A DNA stretch of 64,000 nt from assembly GCA_019009955.1 (NCBI GenBank), contig CM032232.1:138446001-138510000 (forward strand), read 5' to 3'. The translations under genes and the position numbers were made by a program. Position 1 is the first letter of the stretch; each line of letters opens with the position of its first letter. The DNA comes from Riptortus pedestris (taxonomy: Eukaryota; Arthropoda; Insecta; Hemiptera; Alydidae). This document shows, piece by piece, positions 42,389 to 54,129 of this stretch. The notes beneath the pieces were generated by a model that saw nothing but the letters and a program-made list of their open reading frames with translations, was not told the DNA's origin and did not search any database.

Positions 42389-43478
42389 AAGCTATTGAGG
42401 TTGCGCTCGTGAGGCGATTTTCGAAAATTGTCCTCAAATGTCCATCGAGGGACCCAGGAGATGATGAAAGTATATTCGTCTGTTTACGTTCTTCTGTTCT
42501 GTTTACGGATCTTAATTTTTGTTTAAACGTTATCAAACTTGATATTTAAACGTTTTATGTAAAACTGAAGATCAAGTTCATTAGTTGCTTAAATCCGACT
42601 AGTGGGAGGGGGTGGATTTAAAAAATGTGATAAATCTCCGTTGTTATACGTTGGATCGAAAAAGTGTATAGGACCAATCTTGTTGTAAATTTAATGTTCT
42701 TTAAATCTTTTTATATACATTTTTTCGTTATCTTGATTATTAACCGATACATTTGTACTTTTTAGTTATCACCCTTCAGTAAACCCACATTCCTACTCAT
42801 GTCATATTATACATACTTGTACTAAATAAAGGAAATACTGTAATCTGAGAAATTTCCGGAGTTTAAAACAAATTATCCTCCCTGGAGTTTCGACCCTTCC
42901 GGAATACATTTTGACTAGTTTCGGCGTAATGCACGTATCCCGATTAACTCAAAAAGGACTTGCCTTAAAATGTTGAAATTTTATATTTAGGACCGTTGCA
43001 CTGTTTAGATATGCAAAGCAACCCATGTTATTGAAATTAAGTGGGTGGGGTAGTTTAGAGGAAAGAGAAAATAAAAAGTTGCAAATTTCCCTGTGAGTGT
43101 TAGAGAAACAAATTGTTTTATAGGAGCTTTTGGGTTTATTGTGAGAATATTATAAATTATATTCTATGACATGTTAGCTATGACGCATTGGAACGGATAT
43201 ATTGCATATCACTTTCAAATGAAATGATTTTTAATGAAATGCTACCAACATTTGTTAATTTTATAAGGACGTCGTGTGGTGTCCATTTCACATTATTTGT
43301 TTCTGGCTTCAGCATGCCCTCTACTGTTTCTGCTCATCCGGTTTTTACTTTGAGTCACTAAACATAACATGTGCAACATATATTTAAATTACACTTATGT
43401 GGGAGAAATGTTAGGTGCGTATCAGTCGTGTAGGAAATCTGATTAGTTTCGCTGACCCAACGCTTGAACGAGGCATTA
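42389..43478 (+). mobile_element. HINE-like element, diverged
   Basis: It begins AGCTATTGAGGTTGCGCTCG, followed by AATGTCCATCGAGGGACCC and GATCAAGTTCATTAGTTGC. The 3' end is decayed (GGAAATCTGATTAGTTTCGCTGACCC). The microsatellite is lost. Confidence 0.65.
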
Positions 43479-43492
43479 CTGGTTGTCTAATT

Positions 43493-44055
43493 CAGCCATA
43501 CTCAAAGTGTGCTCCGCGGAACCCTAGGGTTTCGCGATACCCCAGTGGAGCCTACTCAAAAATTTAAAGAAGAATTCTAAGCATCTCTCTCTCTGGTCGA
43601 CTGTTTCAGTGTGCGCTGGGGCGACTTTTTGAAGCAACCCAAAATGAGTTGATTGATACAAAATCCCTTTTTACCCAACTTCCAAAAGATCAACGCCTTA
43701 TATGAACCTTTTTTAGAAGTGGAATCAGACACAAGTATGAAGTCACTGTACAAAACGACGCTTCTCTGCGATTTTTGGTGCAGAATCCGTGGTGAATATC
43801 CAATGCTTGCCAAAATTGCCCTGAATGTTCTTCTCCTTTTCCCAACAACATACTTGTGCGAAAGAAAATCATGATTCTCCACCTATGTAGCGACGAAAAC
43901 AAAATTGCTAATTAATAAGCCACTGTTACATTGTGCAAGTATAATGATTACTCATAAAGGATGCATTTAAAGACATTTTTGTTTTATTTTAGGGTTTCGT
44001 CAGGTAGTTTGCTTTCCAAAAGGGTTCGGACACCAAAAAAGTTTCAGAACCGCTG
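43493..44055 (+). mobile_element. hAT-type DNA transposon remnant
   Basis: The 563-bp element starts CAGCCATACTCAAAGTGTGC and ends AAAAAGTTTCAGAACCGCTG. The inverted right end reads CAGCGGTTCTGAAACTTTTT and aligns with the left end (CAG..TACTCAAA..CCGCGGAACCC). Flanks GTCTAATT and ATCTAATG agree at six of eight positions, as expected for an old 8-bp hAT duplication. It carries part of a transposase. Confidence 0.8.
43612..43874 (+). pseudogene. hAT transposase C-terminal remnant (ZBED5/Charlie-like)
   Basis: One frame reads ATQNELIDTKSLFTQLPKDQ. After frameshifts another reads LCDFWCRIRGEYPMLAKIAL, then NVLLLFPTTYLCE. The FW..EYP.L...A...LL.FPTTYLCE pattern is the hAT dimerisation region common in ZBED5-like transposases. 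It has stops and shifts and lacks the catalytic core, so it is inactive. Confidence 0.8.
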
Positions 44056-44063
44056 ATCTAATG

Positions 44064-44755
44064 ACTTATACAAGAAGATCTCTTTGGCAACAATGCTCAG
44101 GGTAAAGGTGACCTCTTTGTTTCGGGGTCGCCGATCAGAGGACAAAGATCTAGATGCGCGGAGACCTCGGAACGCAGCTGACGAGCTCATAATGCGTTTA
44201 ATTAGCCACCTAATAATACGTTTAGCGATGGGAATGCCTAACGGTCTCCAAGTCCGGACACAAAGGACCACGGGTGCCTCTAGACAAGGACCTCTCTACA
44301 TCTTTTATTATGGTCTAATGTAAACGTTTTATATTACGGCCAAGATGGGAGAAAGGGTTTTGTTCGCACGGACAATAGAGGTGTTTGCATTAGATGTTTC
44401 CATTATGCGCCGACACAAAGATGGATAGAAAAGCAAGCTGGGATGTTGACTTCGTACGGTCCAGGCCTGCTTTGTAGAAGGTTCTCCGCTTCAGACACCT
44501 GGTCCTTACAAATTTCGAGCCAGTCGCTCAGACAAAGTGTTTATTAGTGCATTGGCTCTTATTGGCGAAACTTTATATCTTGGATCCTTTATTAATCTGG
44601 GTCTCAGCAAATGTGATAATGAAAGAGATTTGGCCATGAAATCGCTATGGCTTAGGAAAGGGTATTTTGTGAGGCAATGGTAACCTCTTGGAAAAACCCC
44701 CATAACTTCTGACGCCACACCCTAGCCGATTCTTCGTTCGTCAAACTCTTTTCTA
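44064..44755. other. Unassigned stretch
   Basis: Relatively GC-rich around 44100-44300 with opposed short frames. No motif or family recognised. Confidence 0.35.
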
Positions 44756-44759
44756 AGGG

Positions 44760-45735
44760 CTTTTATTGAGGTGGATTTTCAAACAAATTCGTCAAATGTC
44801 CATCGGCGCTACCTAGGAGATTCCGAAAACGAAGTACGTTCAAAATTTTATATAAACATACACACACACACACTGTGGGTGTGCCAAGATAAACCGGATT
44901 AAATGCTTTTCACTGCTAAATGAATTTATCAAAAATTGTCAGAGGAAAAACTCGTAGGACTCCATCTATAGTTTTACCATAGAGCTTTACAATTTCAACT
45001 TTGATGCGTCATGGACGGTTGTTGCGCATTCCCTCCGTGATGAGCGTTTATTGGTGCAGTAGAACCAAAGCTTATTTATAATAGTTAGAGAAAATAAAGC
45101 ACGAAACTCAGGACGGCGTGAATTAAGCAGATTTCCCACGGCTGAAATACTACATTTGCCATCTCATCTCACCATGTATTCTGTACTTCTCCGGCAGCAT
45201 GAAGCCTTTGTAAACAGAATTTGAATTGTAATGGTGTTGAAACTAGTCAATCGTTCCGCAATGACCTCAACCGCAATAGCCTATTTCCCTGCTTAACTAC
45301 AAGATTATTAGCAATTGTATAATGGTTATACTTATTTCGCGAAATCTCCTTCAATTCTACATATTAGAAAACGAAAGGGAGGTGTATTCGAAATTATATA
45401 TATATATAAAGGTATATAAGGATATAAACAACAATAAAGGTTATATTAGTTAATGGCCGAAATCGGATTCGGAATAGGGGGATTTAGAGAGGGAAATTTG
45501 AAAATTCAAAATATCCCCGTTACTATTAACCGGATCGAAAAATGTTTTAGGAAAAGTCTTGTTAAGCTATTGATGTTCTACAATTGCTGTTGTATATATT
45601 TTCTCTGACTCAATAATTAAGCAAGTCGTTAGTACTTTCTTGTTCACTAGAGTGACATACTGGCTCATAGGAAATCTGCTTAGGTTACGCGCAAATTGCG
45701 TGACGAATTTTTTTTCAGATATTGTAACGACTTTG
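44760..45735. mobile_element. Cluster of diverged HINE-like fragments
   Basis: Plus-strand 5' block at 44765-44855 (TGTCCATCGGCGCTACCTAGG). Minus-strand 3' end near 45110-45145 (TTAAGCAGATTTCCCACGG). Minus 5' end near 45260-45295. Plus-strand copy from about 45340 through a short TA tract to the 3' end TCTGCTTAGGTTACGCGCAAATTGCGTGACGAATTTT at 45720. Confidence 0.55.
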
Positions 45736-46904
45736 AGGGAATAATACTTGAGGACAATCAGGAAAAGGATGGTCTCCGTGACAGCCATGATCTCGAGTCC
45801 ATTGTAGTATCTGATAAGAGATAAATATTGATAAGAGGTATAAATAGAGATAAGAGCGGGTGATTCGCACGACCAGCCATTAGAGAGGTTACTTACCTTA
45901 CAAAAACAATGGAGTCTGTTTGTAAATACTTTCAGCTGCTCTCTCTCTCTCTCTCATACAATCATGAGAGATCTTTTCAATGATACCTCTGTTTTATAAG
46001 ATAGAAGGTTTGAAATTACACTTTCAAAAGAAATTAACAATGTTTTACTGTAGGGTCGTTAAACTGTGTGTGTTTCCGCACTCTGGCTAGAAAAGGATGA
46101 CAACCAGCAGACAAACATAACCAAATAAACAGATTAAGTGCAGTATTGTTGAGAACGAAATAAAAACGTTTTAACCAAGAGACAATTAGTTTGAAACCAT
46201 CGCAAGGCTCCTTAAACAAGAATAGAATATTGAATATTAACCGAAAATTGTGCCTTTTTTTTTTTTAATTTTCAGCCTTTAGTTAAACGGCTTGTGTGTG
46301 TTAGTGCCTGTGCGCGCACGCGTGAGTATGTGTATTTATTGTAGTATATTGTGCACTGTAGTAAATTTAATGTTTTATATGTCAGTATACACACTGTTTA
46401 ATGATAATTTCTATGGGTTCTTATTCAATTAAACTGACGTAATTATTCATGCAGTTTCATATAAAATATATTTAGTTACTTTCGACCTCTTTAGTTCATT
46501 AATTGATTTTATTCTCGTTATAGTTAGTTTTTTTTTTTTTTTTTATTTATTTGGGTCAAATTGGTTGAAGATAGTTGAATTTTGCCTTCTTTTCTGTAGA
46601 ACGATTGATCTGAAATTTAGTAAACTCCTTTAGTTTTGTTAAAAATAGAATTTAATGTATTCAGTATCTTTGTAAATCCCAGATGGCCGCTACAAAATGG
46701 CTGTCGTAATTTTTTCTTCACAAATCTCTCACTTTGGGCATGAAATCAAAGGGCTAGAATAAAGTAAACTATGAGAAAACAAATGCAAATTCAATATGGC
46801 CGCAAATCTTAGATATTTGTTAATAATTGAAATCTGCTCAGGAATTGAAAGGCTACAGAGGAGTCATTGGGAAATTCGTAATTTCTCCTTTATTATTAGT
46901 GGGA
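45736..46904. other. Unassigned stretch with a weak SINE trace
   Basis: At 46080-46150 CTGGCTAGAAAAGGATGACAACC and CAGACAAACATAACC resemble the SINE body, but too weakly to call. From 46840 the sequence grades into diverged HINE-like central block. Nothing else is recognised. Confidence 0.3.
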
Positions 46905-47460
46905 TGAAAAAATGTTATAGAACCAATATTGTTAAGATATTGACGCTCTCCAATTATTGTTCTATACATTTTCTCGTAACTCATATACCAAACAAGTTAG
47001 TTGCACTTTTATGTTTTAAGCCTTTTCTATAACCCCAGTTCTCCTCATCGGAGTTTTATTAAGAAATAGACAACATATGTTGAAATGAGGTCAGTAGTGT
47101 GTTATACCAACACATTGGAAATCTGATCAGTTTACGCAGTTCTTGTGGGATGTTCTTTTAAGTTAAAGTGAAGTCCTTTCTAAGATCATTGTCTGAAGCG
47201 TGGACATCATTGTACTTTCTTGGCAGATCTTTATTTCAGTCCAAACGTCTGTTGCTGAACTTCGTAATTAGATGTACGAAATATTACAATCAAAGTCTTC
47301 GGGTAATGACCGTGTGTTCATGCTTCTGGCCAACGTTAGATATATTTCTAACATCCTCATGACTCTCTCTGAGGCTGTGAGTTTCCATTCGGGTCTATGT
47401 AACTGTCTCCAAACAGACACGTACTTCTCGGATTGGGACCACTGTCAGCCAGAAACATGA
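46905..47460. repeat. Direct duplication, unit 1 (about 0.5 kb)
   Basis: The unit starts in a diverged HINE-like central block (ATGTTATAGAACCAATATTG), passes a TTTTTATTAAGAAATAG-like phrase, and continues through TACGAAATATTACAATCAAAG, TCATGCTTCTGGCC, ACTCTCTCTGAG and GATTGGGACCACTGT. The same order recurs in unit 2. Confidence 0.8.
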
Positions 47461-47474
47461 TCTAGAAGAACTAC

Positions 47475-47985
47475 AGAAAAATGTTATCCAATCTTGTTAA
47501 ACTATTGAAACTCTACAATTATTGTTATGTACATTTTTTTGTAACTCAAATATTAAGCTAGTTATTCACACTTTCTTGTTTTCAGCCTTCTGTAAACCAT
47601 CATTCCCATACATCGAATTTTTATTAAGAAATAGGCAACCTCTACGCCCTCCTCGTACGATGTTCTTTTAGAAGTTGAAGTGAAGACTTTAGTGAAATAA
47701 ATCACTGTCTCCAGCGTGGAGGTCATAGTATTTTCGAAGTAGACCATTATTTCAACACAATAGTATGTCACTGAACTTCGTATTTAGAAAAAATACGAAA
47801 TATTACAATCAAAGTCTTCGGGACCGTGTGTTCATGCTTCTGGCCGAGGTTTCGCTGGATGTACTTCTAACATCCTCACGACTCTCTCTGAGACTGGGAG
47901 TTGCTATTCAGCTGTATGAAACTGTCTCCGGACAGATAGGTACTTCCGGGATTGGGACCACTGTGCATCGGTCAGAAATATGAAC
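47475..47985. repeat. Direct duplication, unit 2 (about 0.5 kb)
   Basis: It repeats the segments of unit 1 in the same order and orientation about 510-570 bp downstream, for example TACGAAATATTACAATCAAAG at 47795 (47276 in unit 1) and GATTGGGACCACTGT at 47951 (47434 in unit 1). Divergence is moderate, with small indels. The HINE-like part is included, so the duplication came after that insertion. Confidence 0.8.
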
Positions 47986-48667
47986 GTACAGCCAGTCCTG
48001 CAGACTTTGATTGTAATATTGATAAGGACCGTGTAAGCCTGTGAGTATAAATACGAAATATTTGCAGGAATATTGTCCCCTTTTAAAAGTCACTTCCACA
48101 GACGCCTACCTGCAAGTTGTCGAAAGTTAAACAAGCTATTTAGAAGTAAGGTTGCGTTATTTTCGAAAGGTACGAGATAGTAAGATTCGGACGGCCGTTC
48201 CATTCGGTCTGAGGTGTATGTCTGAGGAGTATTTCGCCTGGGGGAGTTGAAAGGGAAGCCAGCTGCGTAGGCGGTTGGGAGAAGAAAGGACTTGCATAAG
48301 ACGGCCGTATAATGGGATGATGGTACGGACCTGTTGCTTCCGAGTCTATACGTCAACACTGAGCAGACAGCCCCCTCGGGCACCATACTCTCTGCCCAGA
48401 CTTTCTATCTGACCCTCTACGTGATGTAGTTGGCACTGCTATACGATCTCACTGGCTATAGGAACAATGGCTGACAGAGAGAGAGGGAGAGGATGGAGAG
48501 ATCAAACTCGGAATTATATACGGTTTGTTTTTCCACACACCACGCTCCGGTTCATAAAGGGCTCCGTAACCATTGTTCGCCCGTAATTGAAAAATTCTCC
48601 CGCAACTAGGTCAGGACGTACAAACAGACTGGCAAGGCTGTAATTCCAAGGGGTGTGCGGGACAGCA
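47986..48667. other. Unassigned stretch, moderate GC
   Basis: Minus frames of 98 aa (48090-48386) and 93 aa (48514-48795) show no recognised motifs. No repeat family seen except at the right edge. Confidence 0.35.
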
Positions 48668-49172
48668 AAGGACCGCCACGCAGGGGCTGCGTAGCGCTTA
48701 GCAGATTTCCACCGCGCCGGGTGACAGAATGGAGATCCCATCTCCATCTCTTCTAAGTAAAAATCCGACGAGGGTTTACTGAAAGCTGTAAACAAGAAAG
48801 TACGAACAGACGAATATTTGAGTTACGAGAAAAAGTAACGGACGGCAATTGTGGAACATCTATAGTTTAAAAAGATTATACTACAATAACATTTTTCGAT
48901 GAGAGAGATTGTTTGAATTTTCCAAATTTGGATTTCAGCCATTAATGATCCATATAAGCAAGAATTCAAATGCAAGCATAATTTAACTATCGAGTTTGGT
49001 AACGATCAAACAAAATTTGTGGTCTCTAGACCTTTAACTGACGAATGCATATAATTATGATCGGACCTCATTTTCTTCATCTCCTGGTGAGGATTGATGT
49101 ACAATACATTTTTTTAACTTCACCTCAGGGGGGCAGCCTCAATAGCTGGTTTCCATTAAAAGGAGATCTGCT
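48668..49172 (-). mobile_element. HINE-like element, compact
   Basis: It runs from ACCGCCACGCAGGGGCTGCG to CAATAGCTGGTTTCCATTAA and GGAGATCTGCTA, with the variant middle GAGGGTTTACTGAAAGCTG. The microsatellite is reduced to CATATAATTATG. Confidence 0.7.
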
Positions 49173-49179
49173 AATAAAA

Positions 49180-49550
49180 GATTAAAAATATCTCCGTTAT
49201 TTTTAATGTGACTGAAAAAAAAATGGTATAAAATCTATTGTGTTAATTATTTAAAGCCCTACAATATTTATTAAGCTGTACATAGTATTTCTCTAATTTG
49301 AATATTACATTAGTTATATGTATTCTTGTTTTCAGCCTTCTATAACTCCCACCTTTATTCATGGGATTATCATTTTTCAGCAATTTTAATAATGATGCCT
49401 TACATAAGTTTGATGTTAAGGTGTCATAAGCTAATTATTAGGAGAGAAATAGAAAGTTTAATTTGAGATGACAAAATCGGCCTACTGTTCCTGCACGTGA
49501 GAAAACTGCTTAGTTTATGCAACATCTGTGTAAAAAATCTTCTAACAAAG
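49180..49550 (+). mobile_element. HINE-like 3' part, diverged
   Basis: AAAAATATCTCCGTTATTTTTAATGTGACTG starts the central block. The copy ends GAAAACTGCTTAGTTTATGCAACATCTGTGTAAAAAATC, a decayed 3' hairpin region. Confidence 0.5.
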
Positions 49551-50132
49551 TTAGTTGCTTCAAGTACTTTTAGTCGTAAACATTACAGTTGGCAGTTGCT
49601 CTCTCCTCGGTTTAAGTACCGGCTAACTACAAAGTTTTGAGAGGCCACAGCCCTGGTTTTGACTTAATGATGATTATAGGTTGGCTAGCCTGTGGCGAGC
49701 GATCATTAGGGAACGATGACCAGCTGTGAGAGGAACCCATTGGCTATTCTTAGAGAAGAGCTGATAAGGAGCTCACAATGACAACGAGGTAGATGGAAAC
49801 AATGCCAGCGAGCTACAAGGCCTCGCCTCTTGAAGAGGCGGCCTCTCAAAGCATTGGCCAACTCTAGGCCACGGCTTTTCATTCGCTAGCTGACTGAAAG
49901 AACTGAAAAAAAAAAAGAAGCACAGAGAGGCACATTAATAAGTAATTATTGTATTTCGAAGGTTCTCTCATTGTTACCGTCTAACCTATTCCTTCCGCAT
50001 AGTATTGTATCTGTTAGTATCGTGGAGAAGGCGTGGGGCGTTTGTGGGTTCCAACAATGTATAAAGGAATGTCTCGGCATTTGTGCTTTTCCTCCTCTAA
50101 CCACAGCACTGATTGTTGTTCAAAAGAGGTAA
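49551..50132. other. Unique-looking stretch
   Basis: No repeat family is seen. A perfect 8-bp stem, CGCCTCTTGAAGAGGCG, lies near 49826. No coding frame is supported. Confidence 0.35.
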
Positions 50133-50133
50133 A

Positions 50134-50790
50134 AAGAAACGTCACGCAGGGGCTGCGTAAACTAAGCAGATTTCCGACGGGTAGGTTTACAATAGATAAT
50201 CAACATACTGGTAGCACCACCGTGAATGTTAATGGAATAAATACAAACGGTAATAAAAAATCATTCAGTCAATTTACAAGCCAATAATATCTACATCGGA
50301 AAGCGTCTGAATTGTAAACAAACAGGGCAGATGACTTCGCAGCGCAGAATAAATAGAGTTATTCTAGACCGGAAATATGAACAATTAATGAAACATGTCT
50401 GAATATAACATATTAATTTCATTGAAAACTATTTACTATGGCTAATTGAGTATGTTGAAATGAATCGGAATAATTTCTATCTCAATCACTAAGATTTTAT
50501 TAATCCAAGAATAAAAAAAAGGGCAACAGAACGTCTTTGCATTTATCTCGTAAAACAAAAGTTTGTTGAAATCAATATTTGGTATTTAACCTTGTCATGA
50601 AGTGGTTGATTTAAAAACTTATTATGAATATGACACTAGTAAGAGAGGGGGTTTACTCAAAGCGTAAAACTATAAAATCCAAATATCTCGGTTAATACTC
50701 ATTATACGGAAAATACGTATAGTAAATTTAATTTGCACTATGATTGCCTTTAAACACCCCCCCCCCATGTCCGCATTCAGCAGTTAACTT
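50134..50790 (-). mobile_element. HINE-like element, long form, truncated at its inner end
   Basis: It starts AAACGTCACGCAGGGGCTGCG and continues with AACTAAGCAGATTTCC and the long middle. It ends in the G/C-run block (CCCCCCCCATGTCCGCATTCAGC) at about 50790, before the microsatellite. Confidence 0.75.
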
Positions 50791-50808
50791 AATTGTGTGT
50801 ATATGTTA

Positions 50809-51354
50809 CTGTAAAACCCCGGAGTGTGGTAAATCCTAAGATTTACCGGTGAATCTTAGGATTTACCAGAAGCGTTGGTAAATGTCCGATTTTATCTTTC
50901 AAATCGGGCTTTAGCCAGTAAAACTTAGGATTTCCCAAGAGGCTCGGTAAAAGCTAGAATTATCTCAATCAGGATGCGTCTTTCGGACTTTAACAATAGA
51001 TTTTGGTAAATCCTACCATTTCCCAGCGTCTGCCGGTAATAGTTCGAATAAAGGTTATTTGAAATGAAAAATTTAGAATAAGTTTTATTATTATTTGTTG
51101 TAGCATGTGAGAGAATTGTGGCTCTTTGAATTGCACTTCATATTAGCTAACTTGCACAACATTTCTTATTTGAACTTTTTTTTTAAAACCCTGTCCCCAC
51201 TCCTCTTCACTGGACATTTACCAATGAGCTTTGGCAAATCCGCACTTTTACCAAACAGCATTGGTAAAAGTACGTTGGCATTTCATTCAATTTTCGGACT
51301 TTAACCAGTGCTCTTGGTAAATCCTAGGATTTACCACCCTGTGGGGTGTTACAG
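50809..51354. mobile_element. TIR element of 546 bp with palindromic inner repeats
   Basis: The ends are CTGTAAAACCCCGGAGTGTG and, inverted, CTGTAACACCCCACAGGGTG, both followed by GGTAAATCCTARGATTTACC, itself palindromic. TA flanks both sides (50807-50808 and 51355-51356). More GGTAAA motifs (near 50875, 50935, 50948, 51005, 51033 and 51262) make a subterminal series that could bind a transposase. No coding sequence is present. Superfamily not assigned. Confidence 0.85.

Positions 51355-51356
<2 letters not shown>

Positions 51357-51409
<53 letters not shown>
51357..51409. repeat. (TA)n microsatellite
   Basis: About 50 bp of TA immediately after the TIR element. Confidence 0.95.
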
Positions 51410-51411
<2 letters not shown>

Positions 51412-51775
51412 TGTTACCTCTAGCGGTCGCAATTTTTGTTTAATCGTTACCAAACTCGATATATTAGCGTTTTATGTGAAAATAAAGATCAAGTTCGTTA
51501 ATGGCCGAAATCGGAGTGGAAGGAGGGGAGGGGTGTTACAGGAGAGGAATTTAGAAAATTCGAAATGTCTTCGTTTTATGAGTCTGATCGAAAAATATTA
51601 ACCTCATTCATTATAAATGTAAGGCCTTCTTAAATAGCGTCATATACATATTTTTTTTTTTAAATAGAGTATTTCCATATTTTAGTTTTCGGCCATTTGT
51701 AAAACCCCACTCATACTCATATCATATTAACAATACATTGTTATATAGTGAACCAGTTAAATACCTTAAGTTTAA
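51405..51775 (+). mobile_element. HINE-like central fragment
   Basis: TGTCTGTTACCTCTAGCGGTCGC follows the TA tract, then the central block with GGAGGGGAGGGGTG and AATTCGAAATGTCTTCG. It fades near 51775 without a 3' end. Confidence 0.7.
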
Positions 51776-52839
51776 ATACAATTAAAGTTCCAAGGTTAAA
51801 TACCTTATATGTTTTTATTCAACTTTAACTTTGGGAGATACATACATGCAAGTTCGTTGCCTGATATCGTCATTAATTAAGTTTTTACGTTTTTATTAAG
51901 AAAATGTTAATTTAATCCATGTTATACTCCATATTTAACCGTTTCAGTTAATTCTAAAGATCGTATTTGTTATTGGTTGAATTGAGAGCTGGAATAGGGA
52001 GGATTTAGAGGGGGGGCTATTTTATTTTTAGCTTTTATTTTACCCCGATTTTCAATTTAAGAAACTAAGCAATAAATAATTCACATTCAATTTAAATTTG
52101 AATTCCTGATTATATAGACTTCTAATTAGTATTGTGAGGAAATTATAGAACCGAATTTGAAATAATGTGGGAGTCTTTGTAGCAAGTTGGAAATTTGCTA
52201 TAAATTGCTAAAGATAGATATACCGTTTAAAACTATTAATAAAATATCTGCGTTATTGTTGATGATTGTTTTCAATTAATAATATATTTCTTGTATAATA
52301 TTAAATATTTCCTTATACAAATTACATTTTGGGCAGAAAGCATTCCAATTTTCTGTAAATATATGGAACCCGCTAAAAATTATAAAAAGAAAACTTTCTA
52401 TTTATTTATTAATAATTAATAAACGTATAAGCAAAAATTGAAAAAAAAAAAAAAAAAATCCAGAAAAAAATAGTCGCTCTCGGCGAATTTCGATCTCGAG
52501 ATTTCCGGCTACAAAAAGAAAGCACTATCCCTGAGTCACGGCGGACTCCTTGAAATAGATACGTTGGGAACAACTTAAGACGTTCAGGAAAACTGTAACT
52601 TCTTTTTTTAGACGAATGTTTGAGTCGTTCTCTCGCTTTAACAAAATTGTTTTTTTTTTTTATCACGTATTAAACACTGAACATTTGTCGTTCAAATCGG
52701 TGGAGGGAAAGCCGTGTACTCCACTTGTTAGTTTACACTTCCTTTGCATGATGGCCTGCCTTCAAAACACGGTAAAAGCAAGAGATTGGATCGAGATTAC
52801 TTTATTTATAAATTTGAATCAATTTATTAATTTTTATAA

Positions 52840-52847
<8 letters not shown>
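51776..52847. other. AT-rich stretch, unassigned
   Basis: Opposed short frames (52409-52666 minus, 52616-53017 plus). The plus frame runs into (TA)n. No recognised family. Confidence 0.35.

Positions 52848-52882
<35 letters not shown>
52848..52882. repeat. (TA)n microsatellite
   Basis: About 35 bp of TA. Confidence 0.9.
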
Positions 52883-52885
<3 letters not shown>

Positions 52886-53429
52886 TCGAAAGAATGCTTA
52901 ATGTTGATCTGCAATCCATTTCTGGAGTGTAGGCAGAGTTTTGAGTTGGAGTGGGAGGCAGGAACACATCTGATTCTTATCACCGGATTAATTCGCCTTA
53001 TCTTTCGTCACATTTAGTCAGGCAGACATGGCTACTTCCCACGCTGTCCATATATAAAAAATAGCCCCATACTCGAGAGAAAAAAAAATTACTTAATCAT
53101 TAAATTGGAACAGCATTGCATATTTAATAGCTCATTTATCATCATCAGGTTTGAGCGATGGAAAGCTTATTAAGTGGAAGAATTGTGCCGAGGACAATCC
53201 AACTGTCGCACTAATGCATTATACAGTCAACTATTTAGTTATTTATATATAAATAAATTCCCTTAACACAAAATCCTAAACCATTAAAATTACATACGCA
53301 AGGAGCGTTATCAACGATAAAGGAATATAAAAGTAACAAACGCCAAACAACAAACATTATTATTTTTAAGTTATTATAGTTTATTTCTTAAAATTACATA
53401 TCTCATATTAATTACGACAGTAACACTAA
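52883..53429. other. Unassigned stretch; right part likely Helitron 3' flank
   Basis: No recognised repeat to about 53200. The part next to the helicase remnant is AT-rich and may be its 3' untranslated end, but no CTAG hairpin end is seen. Confidence 0.3.
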
Positions 53430-53570
53430 CAAACAACATCAATCTTTTAATGCTATAGCGTGAACAATATTTTTTGTTAGCCCATCTTTAGCGAGCACAA
53501 ACAAACTGGATGGTTTACCCACTCGAGAGCATGCTACGTACAATTGTCCGTTGAAAAAACATGGTGTACT
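53430..53570 (-). pseudogene. Helitron Rep/helicase C-terminal remnant
   Basis: The minus strand reads FFNGQLYVACSRVGKPSSLF, then VLAKDGLTKNIVHAIALKD and a stop. GQLYVACSRV is the last conserved motif of the Pif1-like helicase domain in Helitron transposases, followed here by its usual short C terminus. All upstream Rep and helicase motifs are gone, so this is a remnant of an autonomous element. Confidence 0.85.
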
Positions 53571-53639
53571 CAAATCTTAGCCACTACTCTTATTTGCCAT
53601 AAGCAAAGGGAAATTTTAATCGACTACAGTTAAAAACAC

Positions 53640-54010
53640 TATAATTGATCAGTTATCGAGCGGGATGATAATGATTAGATTACTAAAATGGCTATAAAAA
53701 ATAGGGGTTGGTGATGAAAAAGTAAAAATTTAGGGTATTGTATTTTTTAATGCCACTTTATAAAAAAAATAAAAACAAAAAATTTTGTCCAAAAATTTAA
53801 AAAAAAATGTTAAGGGTGAACAACCCTTATCAATTAGGGAAAAAGGGTTGTATATATTTTTTAATGCCACTTTATAAAAAAATAAAAACAAAACATTTAG
53901 ATAGTAGCCGATTCTCAGACCTACTGAATGTGCATATAAAATTTGGTAAAAATCGGTAGGTAAAGCCGTTTCGGAGGAGTACGCTAACTAACATTGTGAC
54001 ATGGAAATTT
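53640..54010 (-). mobile_element. Probable Helitron 5'-terminal region
   Basis: On the minus strand it begins TTTCCATGTCACAATGTTAG at about 54010, then AAACGGCTTTACCTACCGAT and an AT-rich leader with a duplicated TTTTTAATGCCACTTTATAAA phrase (near 53743 and 53856). This would be the 5' end of the Helitron whose helicase C terminus is at 53430, with the coding middle deleted. The link is inferred from order and strand. Confidence 0.5.
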
Positions 54011-54048
54011 TATATATTATATATATATATCTACTATATATATATATA

Positions 54049-54097
<49 letters not shown>

Positions 54098-54100
54098 TCA
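54003..54100. repeat. (TA)n microsatellite, interrupted
   Basis: TA with ATCTACTA and ACTCATA interruptions, about 95 bp. Confidence 0.9.
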
Positions 54101-54129
54101 TGTAGTTTATAACGGATCTCATTTCTCAA

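Noticed and set aside
49820..49842. Hairpin CGCCTCTTGAAGAGGCG as a terminator or RNA element
   Set aside because: Isolated 8-bp stem in a eukaryotic region with no adjacent gene.
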